Source: Ktedonobacter robiniae
Lineage (GTDB): Bacteria; Chloroflexota; Ktedonobacteria; Ktedonobacterales; Ktedonobacteraceae
DNA: 64,000 nt
Direction of reading: 5' to 3'
Assembly (NCBI RefSeq): GCF_016587375.1
Contig: NZ_BNJG01000001.1
Coordinates: 3,726,001-3,790,000 of the forward strand
The position numbers were made by a program, and so were the translations under genes. Position 1 is the first letter of the stretch. Each line of letters begins with the position of its first letter. Of this stretch, positions 1 through 9,559 are shown one piece after another. Below the pieces are notes generated by a model, which was not told the origin of the DNA, did not search any database, and worked only from the letters and a program-made list of their open reading frames with translations.

Positions 1-153
1 CCGTGCATGGTCGTATCCCTCTGCAATTGTGGAAAGGTCCTCATGATACGGGACGGGTCTATGTATTACTACATAGCATACTCCTGCTGGCAATATGTAG
101 AACACGCTATCATTAGAGGGCAAAGCAGTCAATATAAGTATATAACATGCTTT

Positions 154-220
154 ATAAGCAATGAGAGTGTTATAGTGGAGATATCTTAGACATTTCCGCT
201 ATAACACTCTCATTGCTTAT
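154..220 (-). terminator. Long hairpin terminator downstream of the aminotransferase V gene
   Basis: Perfect 22-bp inverted repeat: arms at 154-175 and 199-220, and the stem extends inward by about four pairs with one wobble. It lies 13 bp past the stop codon of the minus-strand aminotransferase, which fits a terminator. There is no convincing U-run, so the mode of termination is inferred. Bases 1-153 hold no supportable gene. Confidence 0.6.
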
Positions 221-233
221 CCTTGCCTATCCT

Positions 234-1427
234 CTAAAATGCGGTTTCGGCCATGCGATCAATATGCTTACAGAAGCGCTCGATCTCTTCTTCAGTGTTA
301 TAGTAGTGCAGGGAGGCGCGGACCATCGTGTTCAGGTGGCGGCTCTCCATATCCAGGAGCGTTGAGTTATAATCGGAGATAGAGACGTTGATCTTCTCCG
401 CGGCTAGCTGGCGCTTGATCTCTTCAGGGGGGATCCCCTCAATCGTAAAGGTCACGATGCCACACTGGTTGACACCCCGATCATGCACAATGACGCCGGG
501 TATCGGGCTAAGTTGAGTGCGGAGCTGGTATGCCAGGGCCTTGAGACGGCGCCAGATGTTCTCCAGCCCCCAGTTGAGCGCATAGTCAACGGCGACTCCC
601 AGGCCGATACGACCCGCGACATTCCCCTCCCAGTTCTCGAAGCGCCGCGCGTCTGGGCGCATCTCATAGCTATCCTGCGTCGTCCAGGTAGCGGCGTGCA
701 GGTCAAGCATGGGCGGCTCTAGCTGTTCCAGGAAGGCGCGCCGTACATAGAGAAAACCAGTTCCACGCGGCCCGCGTAGATACTTGCGTCCCGTGGCCGA
801 GAGCATATCACAGCCAATTTGTTCGACATCGATAGGCATCTGCCCGACGGACTGGCAGGCATCGACGAGAAAAGGAATGTGATGCTGGCGTGCTAGCTTG
901 CCAATAGCCTGTACTGGATTGACAAGGCCGCCATTGGTGGGGACATGCGTCACCGAGATGAGTTTGACGCGCTCATCGAGTATAGACTGAAGCGCCTCTA
1001 CATCGACCTGCCCATATTTGTCATTAGGGATAGGCTCTACCACGGCTCCTGTCTTACGTGCTACCTGTAAATAGGCGATATAGTTGCTCGCATATTCCGC
1101 GATGGAGGTCAGGATACGATCCCCTGCCTGGAAGCGCATGCCATAGAAGGCCATATCCCAGGCGCGGGTTGCATTCTCTATGAGCGCCACCTCGTCGCGC
1201 GAACAGTGAAGCAGGGTCGCAATGGCATCATAGGTATGTTCTGATTGCTTCTGGGCGTGATCGGCGGCCTCATAGCCCCCAATCTGAGCTTCGAGGCGCA
1301 GGTGATCCAGCGTGGCTGAGAGAACTGGCTCGGGGAGAAGAGAGGCGCCAGCATTATTGAAGTGCAGCACATTAGCACAGCCTGGCGTCTCCTCCCTGGC
1401 GCGTTGTACATCGAAAACGAAAGGCAT
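234..1427 (-). CDS. Aminotransferase class V-fold PLP enzyme (cysteine desulfurase/SufS-like)
   Basis: Predicted 397-residue PLP-dependent enzyme of the class V aminotransferase family, whose members include cysteine desulfurases and isopenicillin N epimerase-like enzymes. Visible family features are HFNNAGASLLP near the N-terminus, the ENATRAWDMA cofactor-loop region, SVTHVPTNGGLVNPV, VDACQSVGQMPIDV with the PLP-binding Asp, and ATGRKYLRGPRGTGFLY with the likely Schiff-base Lys. The ATG at 1427 is chosen because AGAAGGAAG lies just upstream. The frame stays open to 1532, but those 35 extra codons are translated from a dispersed hairpin repeat and are unlikely to be protein. No suf or isc genes are adjacent, so the substrate is not assigned. 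Confidence 0.85.
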   Translation of the reverse strand: MPFVFDVQRAREETPGCANVLHFNNAGASLLPEPVLSATLDHLRLEAQIGGYEAADHAQKQSEHTYDAIATLLHCSRDEVALIENATRAWDMAFYGMRFQAGDRILTSIAEYASNYIAYLQVARKTGAVVEPIPNDKYGQVDVEALQSILDERVKLISVTHVPTNGGLVNPVQAIGKLARQHHIPFLVDACQSVGQMPIDVEQIGCDMLSATGRKYLRGPRGTGFLYVRRAFLEQLEPPMLDLHAATWTTQDSYEMRPDARRFENWEGNVAGRIGLGVAVDYALNWGLENIWRRLKALAYQLRTQLSPIPGVIVHDRGVNQCGIVTFTIEGIPPEEIKRQLAAEKINVSISDYNSTLLDMESRHLNTMVRASLHYYNTEEEIERFCKHIDRMAETAF

Positions 1428-1447
1428 ATCACAGCTTCCTTCTGCTG

Positions 1448-1555
1448 AAAAGGAAAAGCGGGGAGTGCAGAGGGGCGCCAGCCCCTCTGCGTCCCTTTCC
1501 CCTACCGCCGCAGGCGGTATGAACTCTTTCAAACGAAATTGAACAGCGTACTAAA
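1448..1555. repeat. Dispersed ~110-bp hairpin repeat, copy A
   Basis: Holds a hairpin with 10-bp arms (1467-1476 and 1481-1490), a 13-nt pyrimidine-rich spacer, then a small hairpin ACCGCC-GCA-GGCGGT (1504-1518), followed by an A/T-rich tail. A closely similar sequence occurs at 42929-43097 in the same order. It sits in the 5' region of the aminotransferase gene. Function is unknown; the layout resembles REP-type elements. Confidence 0.8.
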
Positions 1556-1903
1556 AATAGACGTAGTGCTTTCTTATCTTACCATTCAGGACCGTTCCAT
1601 GCGAGTAGGCATGAAGAGGAGAATAGTGGTAGCTGTCAGAGAATAGAATGTGGCTTAATGATTAACAAATACATTACAAAATTTGGCCTGGAGGACTGCC
1701 AGGAGTACTAAAGCATGGAAAATTTTGAGATTATAGACAAAATTCTTTACGATTAATATAGTGACTGACGAAAGTTCCTATTGATCTTGCGGTGAGGGGT
1801 TGTCAGAGGCAAAAGGTGGGGAAGTCTATGTTTCAGGCTTCACACATAACGATGTCTGTTCCCACCTGATTTTAGGAATGGTACGAGGAGGTACGTTAGC
1901 GAT
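1556..1903. other. Intergenic region upstream of homoserine dehydrogenase
   Basis: A 348-bp stretch without a gene between two divergent genes. It is A/T-rich around 1640-1770. A possible promoter for the plus-strand gene is TTGAGA (1725-1730), 17 nt, TACGAT (1748-1753), which is a weak match. A leader stem of about 9 bp pairs 1814-1822 with 1859-1867, containing GGTGGG and CCCACC. I could not match this stem to a known riboswitch. The start site has GAGGAGG about 12 nt upstream. Confidence 0.4.
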
Positions 1904-2956
1904 ATGCATACAAAAGAGCGAAAAACAGAGATCAAGACCTATAATCTCTGTATTTTAGGCTTTGGCAACGTCGGTCGAGCTTTAGCGCGGCACCTATTAG
2001 CCAAGCGCGAAGATCTGCGGAATGAATATGGTATCGAGTGGCGTGTGACCGGTGTGGCGACTCGGCGTATGGGCTGGATCGCTGATCCTCAGGGGATCGA
2101 CCTTGAGGCCCTCCTGGCCGGGAATGTGTCACCTACGCAGACAGAGCCGCGTGATGTGCAGGAGTGGCTCCAGGCTGCCCAGGCGGATGTGCTCTTTGAG
2201 CTTACCTCGACGAATCCTCAGACGGGCCAGCCCGCGATTGACTACATGCGCACAGCTCTGGAACTGGGGGCCCATGTCGTAACCGCGAATAAGGGACCAG
2301 TGGTCCATGCCTATGTGGAACTGGAGGAACTGGCGCAACGCAAAGGGAAACACTTCCTCTTTGAAGCCACAGTCATGGCAGGCGCGCCTATCTTCTCCCT
2401 CTATCAAAACTCACTTCCAGCGACCAAACTCATGCGTTTTCGTGGCTTGCTCAATGCCACCTCAAATGTCATTATTAACGAGATGGAGCAGGGCAAAAAC
2501 TTTGCTGAGGCGGTCAAGCGAGCGCAGGAACTGGGTATCGCTGAGACTGACCCCAGTCTGGATGTCGACGGCTGGGATGCCACGGTCAAGCTCTGTGCGA
2601 TTGCTAATGTCTTGATGGACGTTCCGCTCAAGCTCGAAGAGGTCCAGCGTGAGGGCATCCGCGAACTCCAGCCCGCCGAGTTGCAGCGTGCGCGTGCCGC
2701 GGGCACGCCCTACAAGCAGGTGGCGACGCTTGAGCGCGTGGGGCAGGATGTCGTGGCACGCGTCCAAACAGAGCAGGTAGAGGCAGGCGATCCCCTGGCG
2801 GCGGTTAGCCCGGCCTCCATGCTAGCCCACATGGAGATGGATATTGTACCAGGAGGTCTGACAGTCACGCTTCACCTGCCCGAAGATGAGACTGCGGGAC
2901 CCGACGCGACCGCCTATGATGTCATGGCAGACTTCATTCGTGCCGTCTCAGCATAA
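1904..2956 (+). CDS. hom: Homoserine dehydrogenase
   Basis: 350-residue homoserine dehydrogenase, which reduces aspartate semialdehyde to homoserine with NAD(P)H in threonine and methionine synthesis. The Rossmann motif GFGNVGRA is at about residues 20-27. VVTANKGPVVHAY follows near residue 127, and the family signature LNATSNVIINEM...GIAETDPSLDVDGWDATVK lies near residues 185-230 with the catalytic Asp/Lys region. The protein ends after the catalytic domain and lacks the C-terminal ACT domain found in many homologues, so threonine feedback through ACT is not expected. It is a single-gene unit ending at a strong bidirectional hairpin. Confidence 0.92.
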   Translation: MHTKERKTEIKTYNLCILGFGNVGRALARHLLAKREDLRNEYGIEWRVTGVATRRMGWIADPQGIDLEALLAGNVSPTQTEPRDVQEWLQAAQADVLFELTSTNPQTGQPAIDYMRTALELGAHVVTANKGPVVHAYVELEELAQRKGKHFLFEATVMAGAPIFSLYQNSLPATKLMRFRGLLNATSNVIINEMEQGKNFAEAVKRAQELGIAETDPSLDVDGWDATVKLCAIANVLMDVPLKLEEVQREGIRELQPAELQRARAAGTPYKQVATLERVGQDVVARVQTEQVEAGDPLAAVSPASMLAHMEMDIVPGGLTVTLHLPEDETAGPDATAYDVMADFIRAVSA

Positions 2957-2957
2957 A

Positions 2958-3020
2958 GGAAAAAAGGTGTGATGGATCCTGGTAGCCTGCAACTGCCAGG
3001 ATCCATCACACCTTTTTTCC
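2958..3020. terminator. Bidirectional terminator with perfect 25-bp arms
   Basis: Arms 2958-2982 and 2996-3020 are perfectly complementary and have A-run/T-run edges on both sides, so it can act as an intrinsic terminator in both directions. It separates the convergent hom and DUF4139 genes. The arms are longer than in a typical intrinsic terminator. Confidence 0.85.
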
Positions 3021-3028
3021 CTGATTAG

Positions 3029-4669
3029 CTAAACTGGCTCGTCAATGGGAGGCAGGCCGATAAGGGTGTAGTCACGTGGGTGCTCCACCAGGAAGCGATA
3101 CTCTACTTTGTACTCGCCACTTGGAGGGAGCGTGAACTGCCAGGTATACAGCGAGAGCTTGGTCTGCTCGGTTGGCGCTGGTTGCACATGAAGTGCCTTA
3201 ATTTTGACGCGTTCATGTTGAGGAACAGGCAGGTGATCACGTAACACGATCTGGCGTGGGAAGGACGTGAAGTTGGAAATGGTGATACGGTAGCCGTAGG
3301 TCAGGCGGCGCAGATCGTTTTGTAGTAGAACCCCCTTATCGACGGCGCGCTCCGTCAGCTTGCGCTCAACCTTGATGCTGTCGTCGATTCCGAGAAAGAT
3401 TTTGAAGCGCTCAGAGTGAGCGGTCTGTTTGACCTGGGAGGTACCAACATATTCGCCTTTCAGGAAGATATGAGTTGTACCGGGTAGAATGACGCGCTCA
3501 GTGGTATTGGTAATGGTGGCGCGCAGATGCACGTTCTCCTCCAGAGAGGGAGCCGAGACATAGTCAAAGGTGCAGGGAAGGCGATCAAGCGCGATAGTTG
3601 TTTTATGCGGCGAGCCATTCGAGGGAATATCGACGGAACGCGCGACGCGGAAGACATAAGCGGTGCCTGTATTCTCCACGGATGCCGTAGCCATTTGTGC
3701 GGGCTGGGACATGGCTGCCGCTGGTGCTGCCGCTGGTGCCGGTGGTGGCATATCCATATTCTCCATGTGCGCACTCATTCCTGCGGCTGACATGGCCTGG
3801 CTTTTTAGGGCGCGTGCGGCATAGACCGGGGTAGGCGTAAAGGTATTGATATACCAGGGCTTAAGCTCGGGCAAGACCGAGGCCAGGCTGGGGCGGGCGG
3901 TGGAGAGTGAGAGCCGAACATTGCTCCAATCTTCATCGGTGCGTTGTGTGACCACGCCCAGATAAGTTAGTTCGACCTCACCACGATTGCCATCCTCATT
4001 GAGCTGAACACGAACATCGTACTGGGGCTGCCAAGAGGCCCCCATAACCATGTAGGAGATTTCTAGCGTTATGTCGCCCTCTTGTGGCATCTCAAGCGCG
4101 ACCACGGCCGCGAGACGGTCAGTTGTGCCGCTGTTTTGTTTCTGTGTGTATTCGCGGCGGCGGGCCTGAATTTCTTTCTGAATACGCTGAACCTGTACGT
4201 CTAGGTCCAAGGCCTCTTCCGCATCCTGCTGGGCTTGCTGAGAGGCGAAGCGAAAGAAGTCCGCACAGTCCTGGGGCTTCATCTGCCCACGGGCCAGGCC
4301 TCGCGCGAAATCAGTTGCCTGCTCGCCAAGGGAACGTAGCCACTTGCGTCGATCCTGTAACGCCTCCTGGCGTGCTTTTAGCAGCTTTGCCTGCTGCTCC
4401 AGGTGATCAATTTCTATCTCTAGTTTTAGCAGGTCGTCACGCGTCGTAACGCTATGATAGGCGGTGGTAATATCCACATTAAGAATGCGCATGCCTTGCG
4501 GACCCTGGCCGGAGGCTCGGAGTGATTCACGAAGAAAAGGTGGCAGATCATTGATGCGCACATCATGTTCGCCCTGGGCCAGGTGCATGGTGCCTGCGCG
4601 TGTGACGAGGGCGCGGTCGTTATAAACAGTTACCTCGGTAATGGGAGCCTGGATATCAGTTGCGGGCAT
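3029..4669 (-). CDS. Mucoidy inhibitor MuiA-like protein (DUF4140/DUF4139)
   Basis: 546-residue protein with the two-part layout of the MuiA/DUF4139 family. An N-terminal DUF4140-like beta domain (about 1-95, ITEVTVYNDRALVTRAG) is followed by a coiled-coil segment (about 95-180). A DUF4139 beta-rich domain then runs to the C-terminus (EISYMVMGASWQPQYDVRV, LTYLGVVTQRTDEDWSNVRLS). A low-complexity Ala/Pro/Met insert lies near residues 290-325. There is no obvious signal peptide. The biochemical role of this family is not established. The start is supported by AAGGAG six nt before the ATG. Transcribed alone and convergent with hom. Confidence 0.8.
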   Translation of the reverse strand: MPATDIQAPITEVTVYNDRALVTRAGTMHLAQGEHDVRINDLPPFLRESLRASGQGPQGMRILNVDITTAYHSVTTRDDLLKLEIEIDHLEQQAKLLKARQEALQDRRKWLRSLGEQATDFARGLARGQMKPQDCADFFRFASQQAQQDAEEALDLDVQVQRIQKEIQARRREYTQKQNSGTTDRLAAVVALEMPQEGDITLEISYMVMGASWQPQYDVRVQLNEDGNRGEVELTYLGVVTQRTDEDWSNVRLSLSTARPSLASVLPELKPWYINTFTPTPVYAARALKSQAMSAAGMSAHMENMDMPPPAPAAAPAAAMSQPAQMATASVENTGTAYVFRVARSVDIPSNGSPHKTTIALDRLPCTFDYVSAPSLEENVHLRATITNTTERVILPGTTHIFLKGEYVGTSQVKQTAHSERFKIFLGIDDSIKVERKLTERAVDKGVLLQNDLRRLTYGYRITISNFTSFPRQIVLRDHLPVPQHERVKIKALHVQPAPTEQTKLSLYTWQFTLPPSGEYKVEYRFLVEHPRDYTLIGLPPIDEPV

Positions 4670-4816
4670 GGGAGTCTCCTTCTATATTGCGTTCTTCGTC
4701 TTATGTACGTGCGAGCACCAGTGCTGGTTGGCAGTAGCCTGGATGTAGAGAATAGCATATTATGCTGCTTTTTACCAGATATTTCGTGAACTATAGTTGT
4801 GTTTCAGAACTACATA

Positions 4817-4935
4817 AATCTTCTTTTGGTGCCCGTGTTTGCTCGCAAGCTCGCCTTAGTGTAAGGTGTGTGGTGGCGGGCAGGCAGAGCCTGCCCGCCA
4901 CCACACACCTTACACTCTGAGCGCCGCAGGCGCGA
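4817..4935 (+). repeat. Two-part hairpin repeat, copy 1 (variable long stem plus 17-nt box)
   Basis: A 5' flank beginning AATCTTCTTTTGG is followed by a perfect 28-bp inverted repeat (4858-4885 and 4889-4916, loop AGA) and then GAGCGCCGCAGGCGCGA (4919-4935), which itself forms a 5-bp stem with a GCA loop. The 17-nt box recurs six times in the window. The region lies in the 406-bp gap between divergent DUF4139 and mutS. Confidence 0.85.
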
Positions 4936-4992
4936 TGACCCTTCAGAAGAGTAGGAAGAGTGGATATCTCAAGGCGCGATGATATCCAGCTT

Positions 4993-5021
4993 TTGACAAT
5001 AAAATGAGAATAGAGTAATGT
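4993..5021 (+). promoter_or_regulatory. Probable sigma-70-type promoter of mutSL
   Basis: TTGACA (4993-4998), 17-nt spacer, TAATGT (5016-5021), 54 bp before the mutS ATG. The -35 is consensus and the -10 is weaker. It lies just downstream of the hairpin repeat. Confidence 0.55.
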
Positions 5022-5075
5022 ACGGATGTTCAAGATAAACATTCAGGGATTGATGGAGTAGAGGGAAAATCGCTG

Positions 5076-7757
5076 ATGACGACGCCCGCACGCAAGCAAT
5101 ATTTACGCATTAAGAGCCAATACCCTGACACCCTTCTCATGTACCAGGTGGGGGACTTTTTTGAAACCTTCGATGAGGACGCACGGATCGCCGCGCGCGA
5201 GCTACAGATCGTGCTCACCAGTCGCATGTATGGTAATGAAGCGATACCCCTGGCCGGTATCCCTCTACATGCCTTAAATAACTATATTGGCAAGCTGATT
5301 ACCGCGGGCTATAAAGTCGCTGTCTGCGAGCAGGTGGGAGAGGTGGGTAGGGGTGTGGTAGACCGGGCCGTGACACGAATTTTAACGGCGGGTACGCTCT
5401 CAGAGCCAAATCTCCTACCAGCACGCCAGAATAACTACCTGGTGGCTATCGCTATGGGGCGTGTACAGACCGCACTGGCGGCTGTGGATGTCAGTACCGG
5501 CGAGTTTCTCGTGACCTGGTTTCGCTCCGAGGAGCTACCAGTCGCGCTGGACGCCGAACTCCAGCGTCTCAATCCGGTTGAATGTCTGCTTGCTGAAGGG
5601 AGTAACCGTGAGGCGTATCACTTTCCTACGCAGACGGTGACGGTAACCTCCTGCCCTGGACACTTCTTCAATTCCGAGATGGCGCAGGAGCGACTCTGTA
5701 AGCTGTTTGGCGTGCAATCACTCGAAGCATATGGATGCGCGCATATTCCCCAGGCCATCGCCGCCGCGGGCGCGATAGTCGCCTACCTGGAAAAGATGAA
5801 TAATGGCCTGCTCGCCCTCCTGACGAGCCTAAAATCCTATCGCACCAGCAGCTATATGGTGCTGGATGCCCATACCCAGCGCAATCTAGAACTTCTTCAG
5901 GGCACGCGCAGCGGCAGTGTGCAGGGGAGCCTGCTGGGCGTGCTCGACCGTACCATTACCCCGATGGGTGCGCGTGAGATGCGCAAGACCATTACGCAGC
6001 CCCTGCTCGACCTCAATGAACTGGATGCGCGGCTGGGAAGTGTCGAGGAACTCTTTGAGAGTCCAGCATTGCGTAGCCGCTTTACCATGAGCTTGCAGGT
6101 CTTTAGCGATATGGAGCGTATCGCCGGGCGCATTCGCCAGGGGACCGCTGTGCGCAACGAGGTTCTGGGCTTACGCGACAATCTTGAGCATGTCCCTGAG
6201 CTGCGTGAACTCTTGCGTGGTTGCGAGGCGTTGCTCCTGCGCGAACTGGCCGAGGATATGCAGGACTGTCAGGAGGTCATCGACCTGGTAGATCGGGCCT
6301 TGATGCGCTCGGGCGAGGAGGATGAGCATGGCGATGATGGGCGCTTGATTCGCCAGGGCTATGATCTAGAGCTGGATGAACTCTTTGCCTCCATTCGCGA
6401 CTCGCGCCGCTGGATGGTCTCTCTGGAGGGGCGTGAGCGCGAACGAACAGGCATAAAATCTCTAAAAGTTGGCTTTAACAAGGTCTTTGGCTACTATATC
6501 GAAGTGAGCAATGCCAACTTGAAACTGGTGCCCGGCGACTACATGCGCAAGCAAACGCTAGTCAACGCCGAGCGCTTTATCACACCTGAGCTGAAAGAGC
6601 ATGAGGCGCGTATCCTGAGCGCCGTCGAGCGCATCGAAGAGATGGAAAAGGGGCTCTACGGGGAGGTCCTGCGGCAGATTAGCGTCTACTATGCACAGCT
6701 AGCGCACACAGCTAGGCTCGTGGCCCAGGTTGATGTCCTGTTGAGCTTCGCCGTGGTCGCGGTTCACCAGGGCTATACGCGTCCCCAGTTGGAGCAGGGA
6801 CATGGCATTGATATTCGCGATGGACGGCATCCGGTCGTTGAATATGCCCTGGATGGCGACGTCTTCATTCCCAATGATACACAGATGGAGGCCGACGAGG
6901 GGAGGCGTATTATGTTGCTGACCGGCCCCAACATGGCAGGCAAGTCGACCTACTTGCGCCAAGTAGCACTGATTACGCTCATGGCGCAAATTGGTAGTTT
7001 TGTGCCAGCCAGGCAGGCGCGGATAGGGGTTGTCGACCGGATCTTTACGCGTGTTGGGGCCGAGGATGATATCGCGGCTGGCAAGAGCACATTTATGGTT
7101 GAGATGGAGGAGACGGGAACCATCCTGCATCATGCCACGCCCCATAGTCTGCTCATCCTCGACGAGATCGGACGTGGGACTAGTACCTATGATGGGCTGG
7201 CCATCGCCCGCGCCGTGGTGGAGCACCTGCATAGCCGCTTAAAAGCGCGTACGCTGTTCGCGACTCATTATCATGAATTGGCGGCTCTCGCGGAAGAGCT
7301 GCCCCATCTCTGTGTCCATGCTATGGCGATCAGTGATGAGGATGAGCATGCTAGCATTGTGTTTCTGCACAAAGTCGTCGAGGGGAGCGCGGGCAAGAGC
7401 TACGGCGTACATGTCGCGCGCCTGGCGGGGATGCCCATGAGTATTGTGGAGCGCGCCGAAGAGATTTTATACCAGCTAGAGGAGGGGCAGCAGGCCAGCG
7501 ATAGCCGTTTAATCCTTCTCCCGGAGCGCGAGGAGCATATGGGTGCAGAGAGCAATGGGCGAGTCGCGGAGTCGCAGGCGAGCTATCATTGGCAGAGTGA
7601 GGAAGCTCGGCAGATCGCGCAGCGCCTGGGGGCTGGCGAGGGGAGCGCGGATGATCTAGAACTCATCAATCTGTATGCCATTACGCCCCTGGATGCCCTG
7701 AACTTATTGTCGTTGCTACAGAGCTGTCAGAAGAAACGTACTGGAAGGCGAGCATGA
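5076..7757 (+). CDS. mutS: DNA mismatch repair protein MutS
   Basis: 893-residue MutS, the cytoplasmic sensor that binds mismatches and small loops and recruits MutL. The mismatch-reading F-x-E motif is at GDFFETF near residue 28. The connector, lever and clamp regions follow (about 120-560). The ATPase domain carries Walker A GPNMAGKST near residue 617 and Walker B LLILDEIGRGTSTYDG near 690. The C-terminal part has HVARLAGMP and a short helical tail. Full family length. The start has a purine-rich SD (GGAGTAGAGGG) upstream. Its stop overlaps the mutL start by 4 bp, so the two are probably translationally coupled. Confidence 0.97.
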   Translation: MTTPARKQYLRIKSQYPDTLLMYQVGDFFETFDEDARIAARELQIVLTSRMYGNEAIPLAGIPLHALNNYIGKLITAGYKVAVCEQVGEVGRGVVDRAVTRILTAGTLSEPNLLPARQNNYLVAIAMGRVQTALAAVDVSTGEFLVTWFRSEELPVALDAELQRLNPVECLLAEGSNREAYHFPTQTVTVTSCPGHFFNSEMAQERLCKLFGVQSLEAYGCAHIPQAIAAAGAIVAYLEKMNNGLLALLTSLKSYRTSSYMVLDAHTQRNLELLQGTRSGSVQGSLLGVLDRTITPMGAREMRKTITQPLLDLNELDARLGSVEELFESPALRSRFTMSLQVFSDMERIAGRIRQGTAVRNEVLGLRDNLEHVPELRELLRGCEALLLRELAEDMQDCQEVIDLVDRALMRSGEEDEHGDDGRLIRQGYDLELDELFASIRDSRRWMVSLEGRERERTGIKSLKVGFNKVFGYYIEVSNANLKLVPGDYMRKQTLVNAERFITPELKEHEARILSAVERIEEMEKGLYGEVLRQISVYYAQLAHTARLVAQVDVLLSFAVVAVHQGYTRPQLEQGHGIDIRDGRHPVVEYALDGDVFIPNDTQMEADEGRRIMLLTGPNMAGKSTYLRQVALITLMAQIGSFVPARQARIGVVDRIFTRVGAEDDIAAGKSTFMVEMEETGTILHHATPHSLLILDEIGRGTSTYDGLAIARAVVEHLHSRLKARTLFATHYHELAALAEELPHLCVHAMAISDEDEHASIVFLHKVVEGSAGKSYGVHVARLAGMPMSIVERAEEILYQLEEGQQASDSRLILLPEREEHMGAESNGRVAESQASYHWQSEEARQIAQRLGAGEGSADDLELINLYAITPLDALNLLSLLQSCQKKRTGRRA

Positions 7758-9553
7758 GTCAGTTGTACGAGCGACCCGAAAACAAGCTGGAGCAGCGCCC
7801 GGCACGCAGACCAATCGTGGTCTTACCCGACGAGGTCGCCGAGCGCATCGCGGCGGGCGAGGTCATTGAGCGCCCAGTATCCGTTATTAAAGAACTGGTT
7901 GAGAATGCTTTAGATGCCCAGGCCCGTGCGATACGGATCGAGGTACGTGGTGGTGGTTTGCGCCTTATGCGTGTCAGCGACGATGGTATTGGCATTCCTG
8001 AGGATGAGTTAGAGCGGGCCTGTTTGCGGCATAGTACCAGCAAGCTCTCGACCATTGAGGATCTGGAACGTTTGGGAACGCTTGGCTTTCGTGGTGAGGC
8101 TCTGGCGAGCATCGTCACCATTGCCGAGATGACCCTTGAGAGCAGGGCCAGCGAGACCGGAGATACAAGTGAAGAACGTCCTGCCCAGTTCGTGACCCTG
8201 CGTGGAGGCGAGGTGGTTGAGCGTGGGCGCAAGGCCAGGGTCCCTGGAACCACGGTGACGGTGCGTGATCTCTTCTTTAACGTGCCCGCGCGCCTGAAAT
8301 TTATCCGGGGTGCGCGTACCGAGAATGGGCATATCCTCCACTATATACGGCGCTACGCCCTGGGCTATCCAGGGGTGCGCTTTACATTGGTGCTCGATGA
8401 GCATATCGCCTTACAGACAAGCGGCTCGGGTGAGCTAAAAACCGCGCTGACTGAAATCTATTCCCTGCCGCTCAATGAGATGCTCTACGAGGTGGGGCGA
8501 GGTGCTGGTGAGCAGTATCGCATCCATGGCTACATCGGAAATCGGGTGCTGGCGCAGAACAATCGCCAGTACGTGACGCTCTTTGTGAATGGGCGCTGGG
8601 TCCAATCGCGGGCGCTCTATGATGCTGTGGAGAAGGGCTATCGTGGTCTGTTAGCCAAGGGAAAGCATCCCCTGCTTGTACTCTTTATCGAGGTCGCCCC
8701 CAACGAGGTCGATGTGAATGTACATCCGGCCAAGACCGAGGTGCGCCTGCTCCGTGAGCGGGAGGTGCTTGATCTCCTGACGGAGTCGGTCCAGGCTGTG
8801 CTGGAGCGTAGCCCTGTCCTGCCGGAGGAGGTCAAATTCCCCGGGCCGGTCCTGGCGACCCAACACAGGCTGCCTGGTGCACGTCGCAGAGGGTTGCATA
8901 TGAGCGAGACTACCGAGGAGTACCTGGCGGAGGCCGCATCCCCCACCTCGGCGGAGGCGATTGCTCAGTTGCGCCCCTTGGCCCAACTGCAGCGTGCGGT
9001 GATCCTGGCCGAGGCTCCCGATGGCAGCCTCTACCTCGTCGATCAGCACCGGGCGCATGAGCGTGTAATCTATGAGCACCTGCGCCAGCGTTACGCTCAT
9101 GGCATCGATTCGGTAGAGGATGAGGAGGGCGAGGCCGTTAATGGGCATCTCCTGTTGGAGCCAGTGATTGTTGAGCTGAAGCGCCACGAGGCGGAACTAT
9201 TGGAAGAGCGTCTCCCCATGTTGCGTGGGCTGGGTTTGGAGTGTGAGCGCTTCGGCGGGCGCAGTTTCCTTGTGCGCTCGATTCCAGGCGGAGAAGGGTA
9301 TGAGCAGCTCGCGGGCCAGGTCGAGGACCTGGTGCAGATCGCCGCCGAAGATAATGAGGATTGGGAGCACAGCCTTTTGATTGGCCTGTCCTGTCGCTCG
9401 GCTCTGCGGCGGGGCCGCGAGCTTAGCCAGGGTGAGCAACAGTCGCTTCTGACCTCCCTGGCACGCGCCTCCGTACCAGCAGTTTGTCCACATGGCAGCC
9501 CGATCCTGCTCCATTACAGCCGTAGCTTTCTCATCGAAAAGTTCGACTGGTAG
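7754..9553 (+). CDS. mutL: DNA mismatch repair protein MutL
   Basis: 599-residue MutL, the ATPase that links MutS to downstream repair. The GHKL ATPase motifs are clear: IAAGEVIERPVSVIKELVEN, DDGIGI, TLGFRGEALASI and GTTVTVRDLFFNVPAR within the first 200 residues. The C-terminal dimerisation domain keeps an endonuclease-type motif near residue 430, DQHRAHERVIYE, matching DQHA(X)2E(X)4E except Arg for Ala. It also has SCRSALRRG and CPHGSP near the end, where many nicking MutL proteins have CPHGRP. A nicking MutL is therefore likely, consistent with MutH-less mismatch repair. ATGA overlap with mutS. Confidence 0.96.
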   Translation: MSQLYERPENKLEQRPARRPIVVLPDEVAERIAAGEVIERPVSVIKELVENALDAQARAIRIEVRGGGLRLMRVSDDGIGIPEDELERACLRHSTSKLSTIEDLERLGTLGFRGEALASIVTIAEMTLESRASETGDTSEERPAQFVTLRGGEVVERGRKARVPGTTVTVRDLFFNVPARLKFIRGARTENGHILHYIRRYALGYPGVRFTLVLDEHIALQTSGSGELKTALTEIYSLPLNEMLYEVGRGAGEQYRIHGYIGNRVLAQNNRQYVTLFVNGRWVQSRALYDAVEKGYRGLLAKGKHPLLVLFIEVAPNEVDVNVHPAKTEVRLLREREVLDLLTESVQAVLERSPVLPEEVKFPGPVLATQHRLPGARRRGLHMSETTEEYLAEAASPTSAEAIAQLRPLAQLQRAVILAEAPDGSLYLVDQHRAHERVIYEHLRQRYAHGIDSVEDEEGEAVNGHLLLEPVIVELKRHEAELLEERLPMLRGLGLECERFGGRSFLVRSIPGGEGYEQLAGQVEDLVQIAAEDNEDWEHSLLIGLSCRSALRRGRELSQGEQQSLLTSLARASVPAVCPHGSPILLHYSRSFLIEKFDW

Positions 9554-9559
9554 CTTTTG

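Noticed and set aside
7..189. 60-codon plus-strand ORF at the window edge
   Set aside because: No SD, no recognisable features, and it overlaps the terminator hairpin of the aminotransferase gene.
1814..1885. Leader stem and AGGAATGGTACGAGG upstream of hom as a T-box
   Set aside because: The match to the T-box consensus is poor and no specifier loop or terminator/antiterminator pair is visible.
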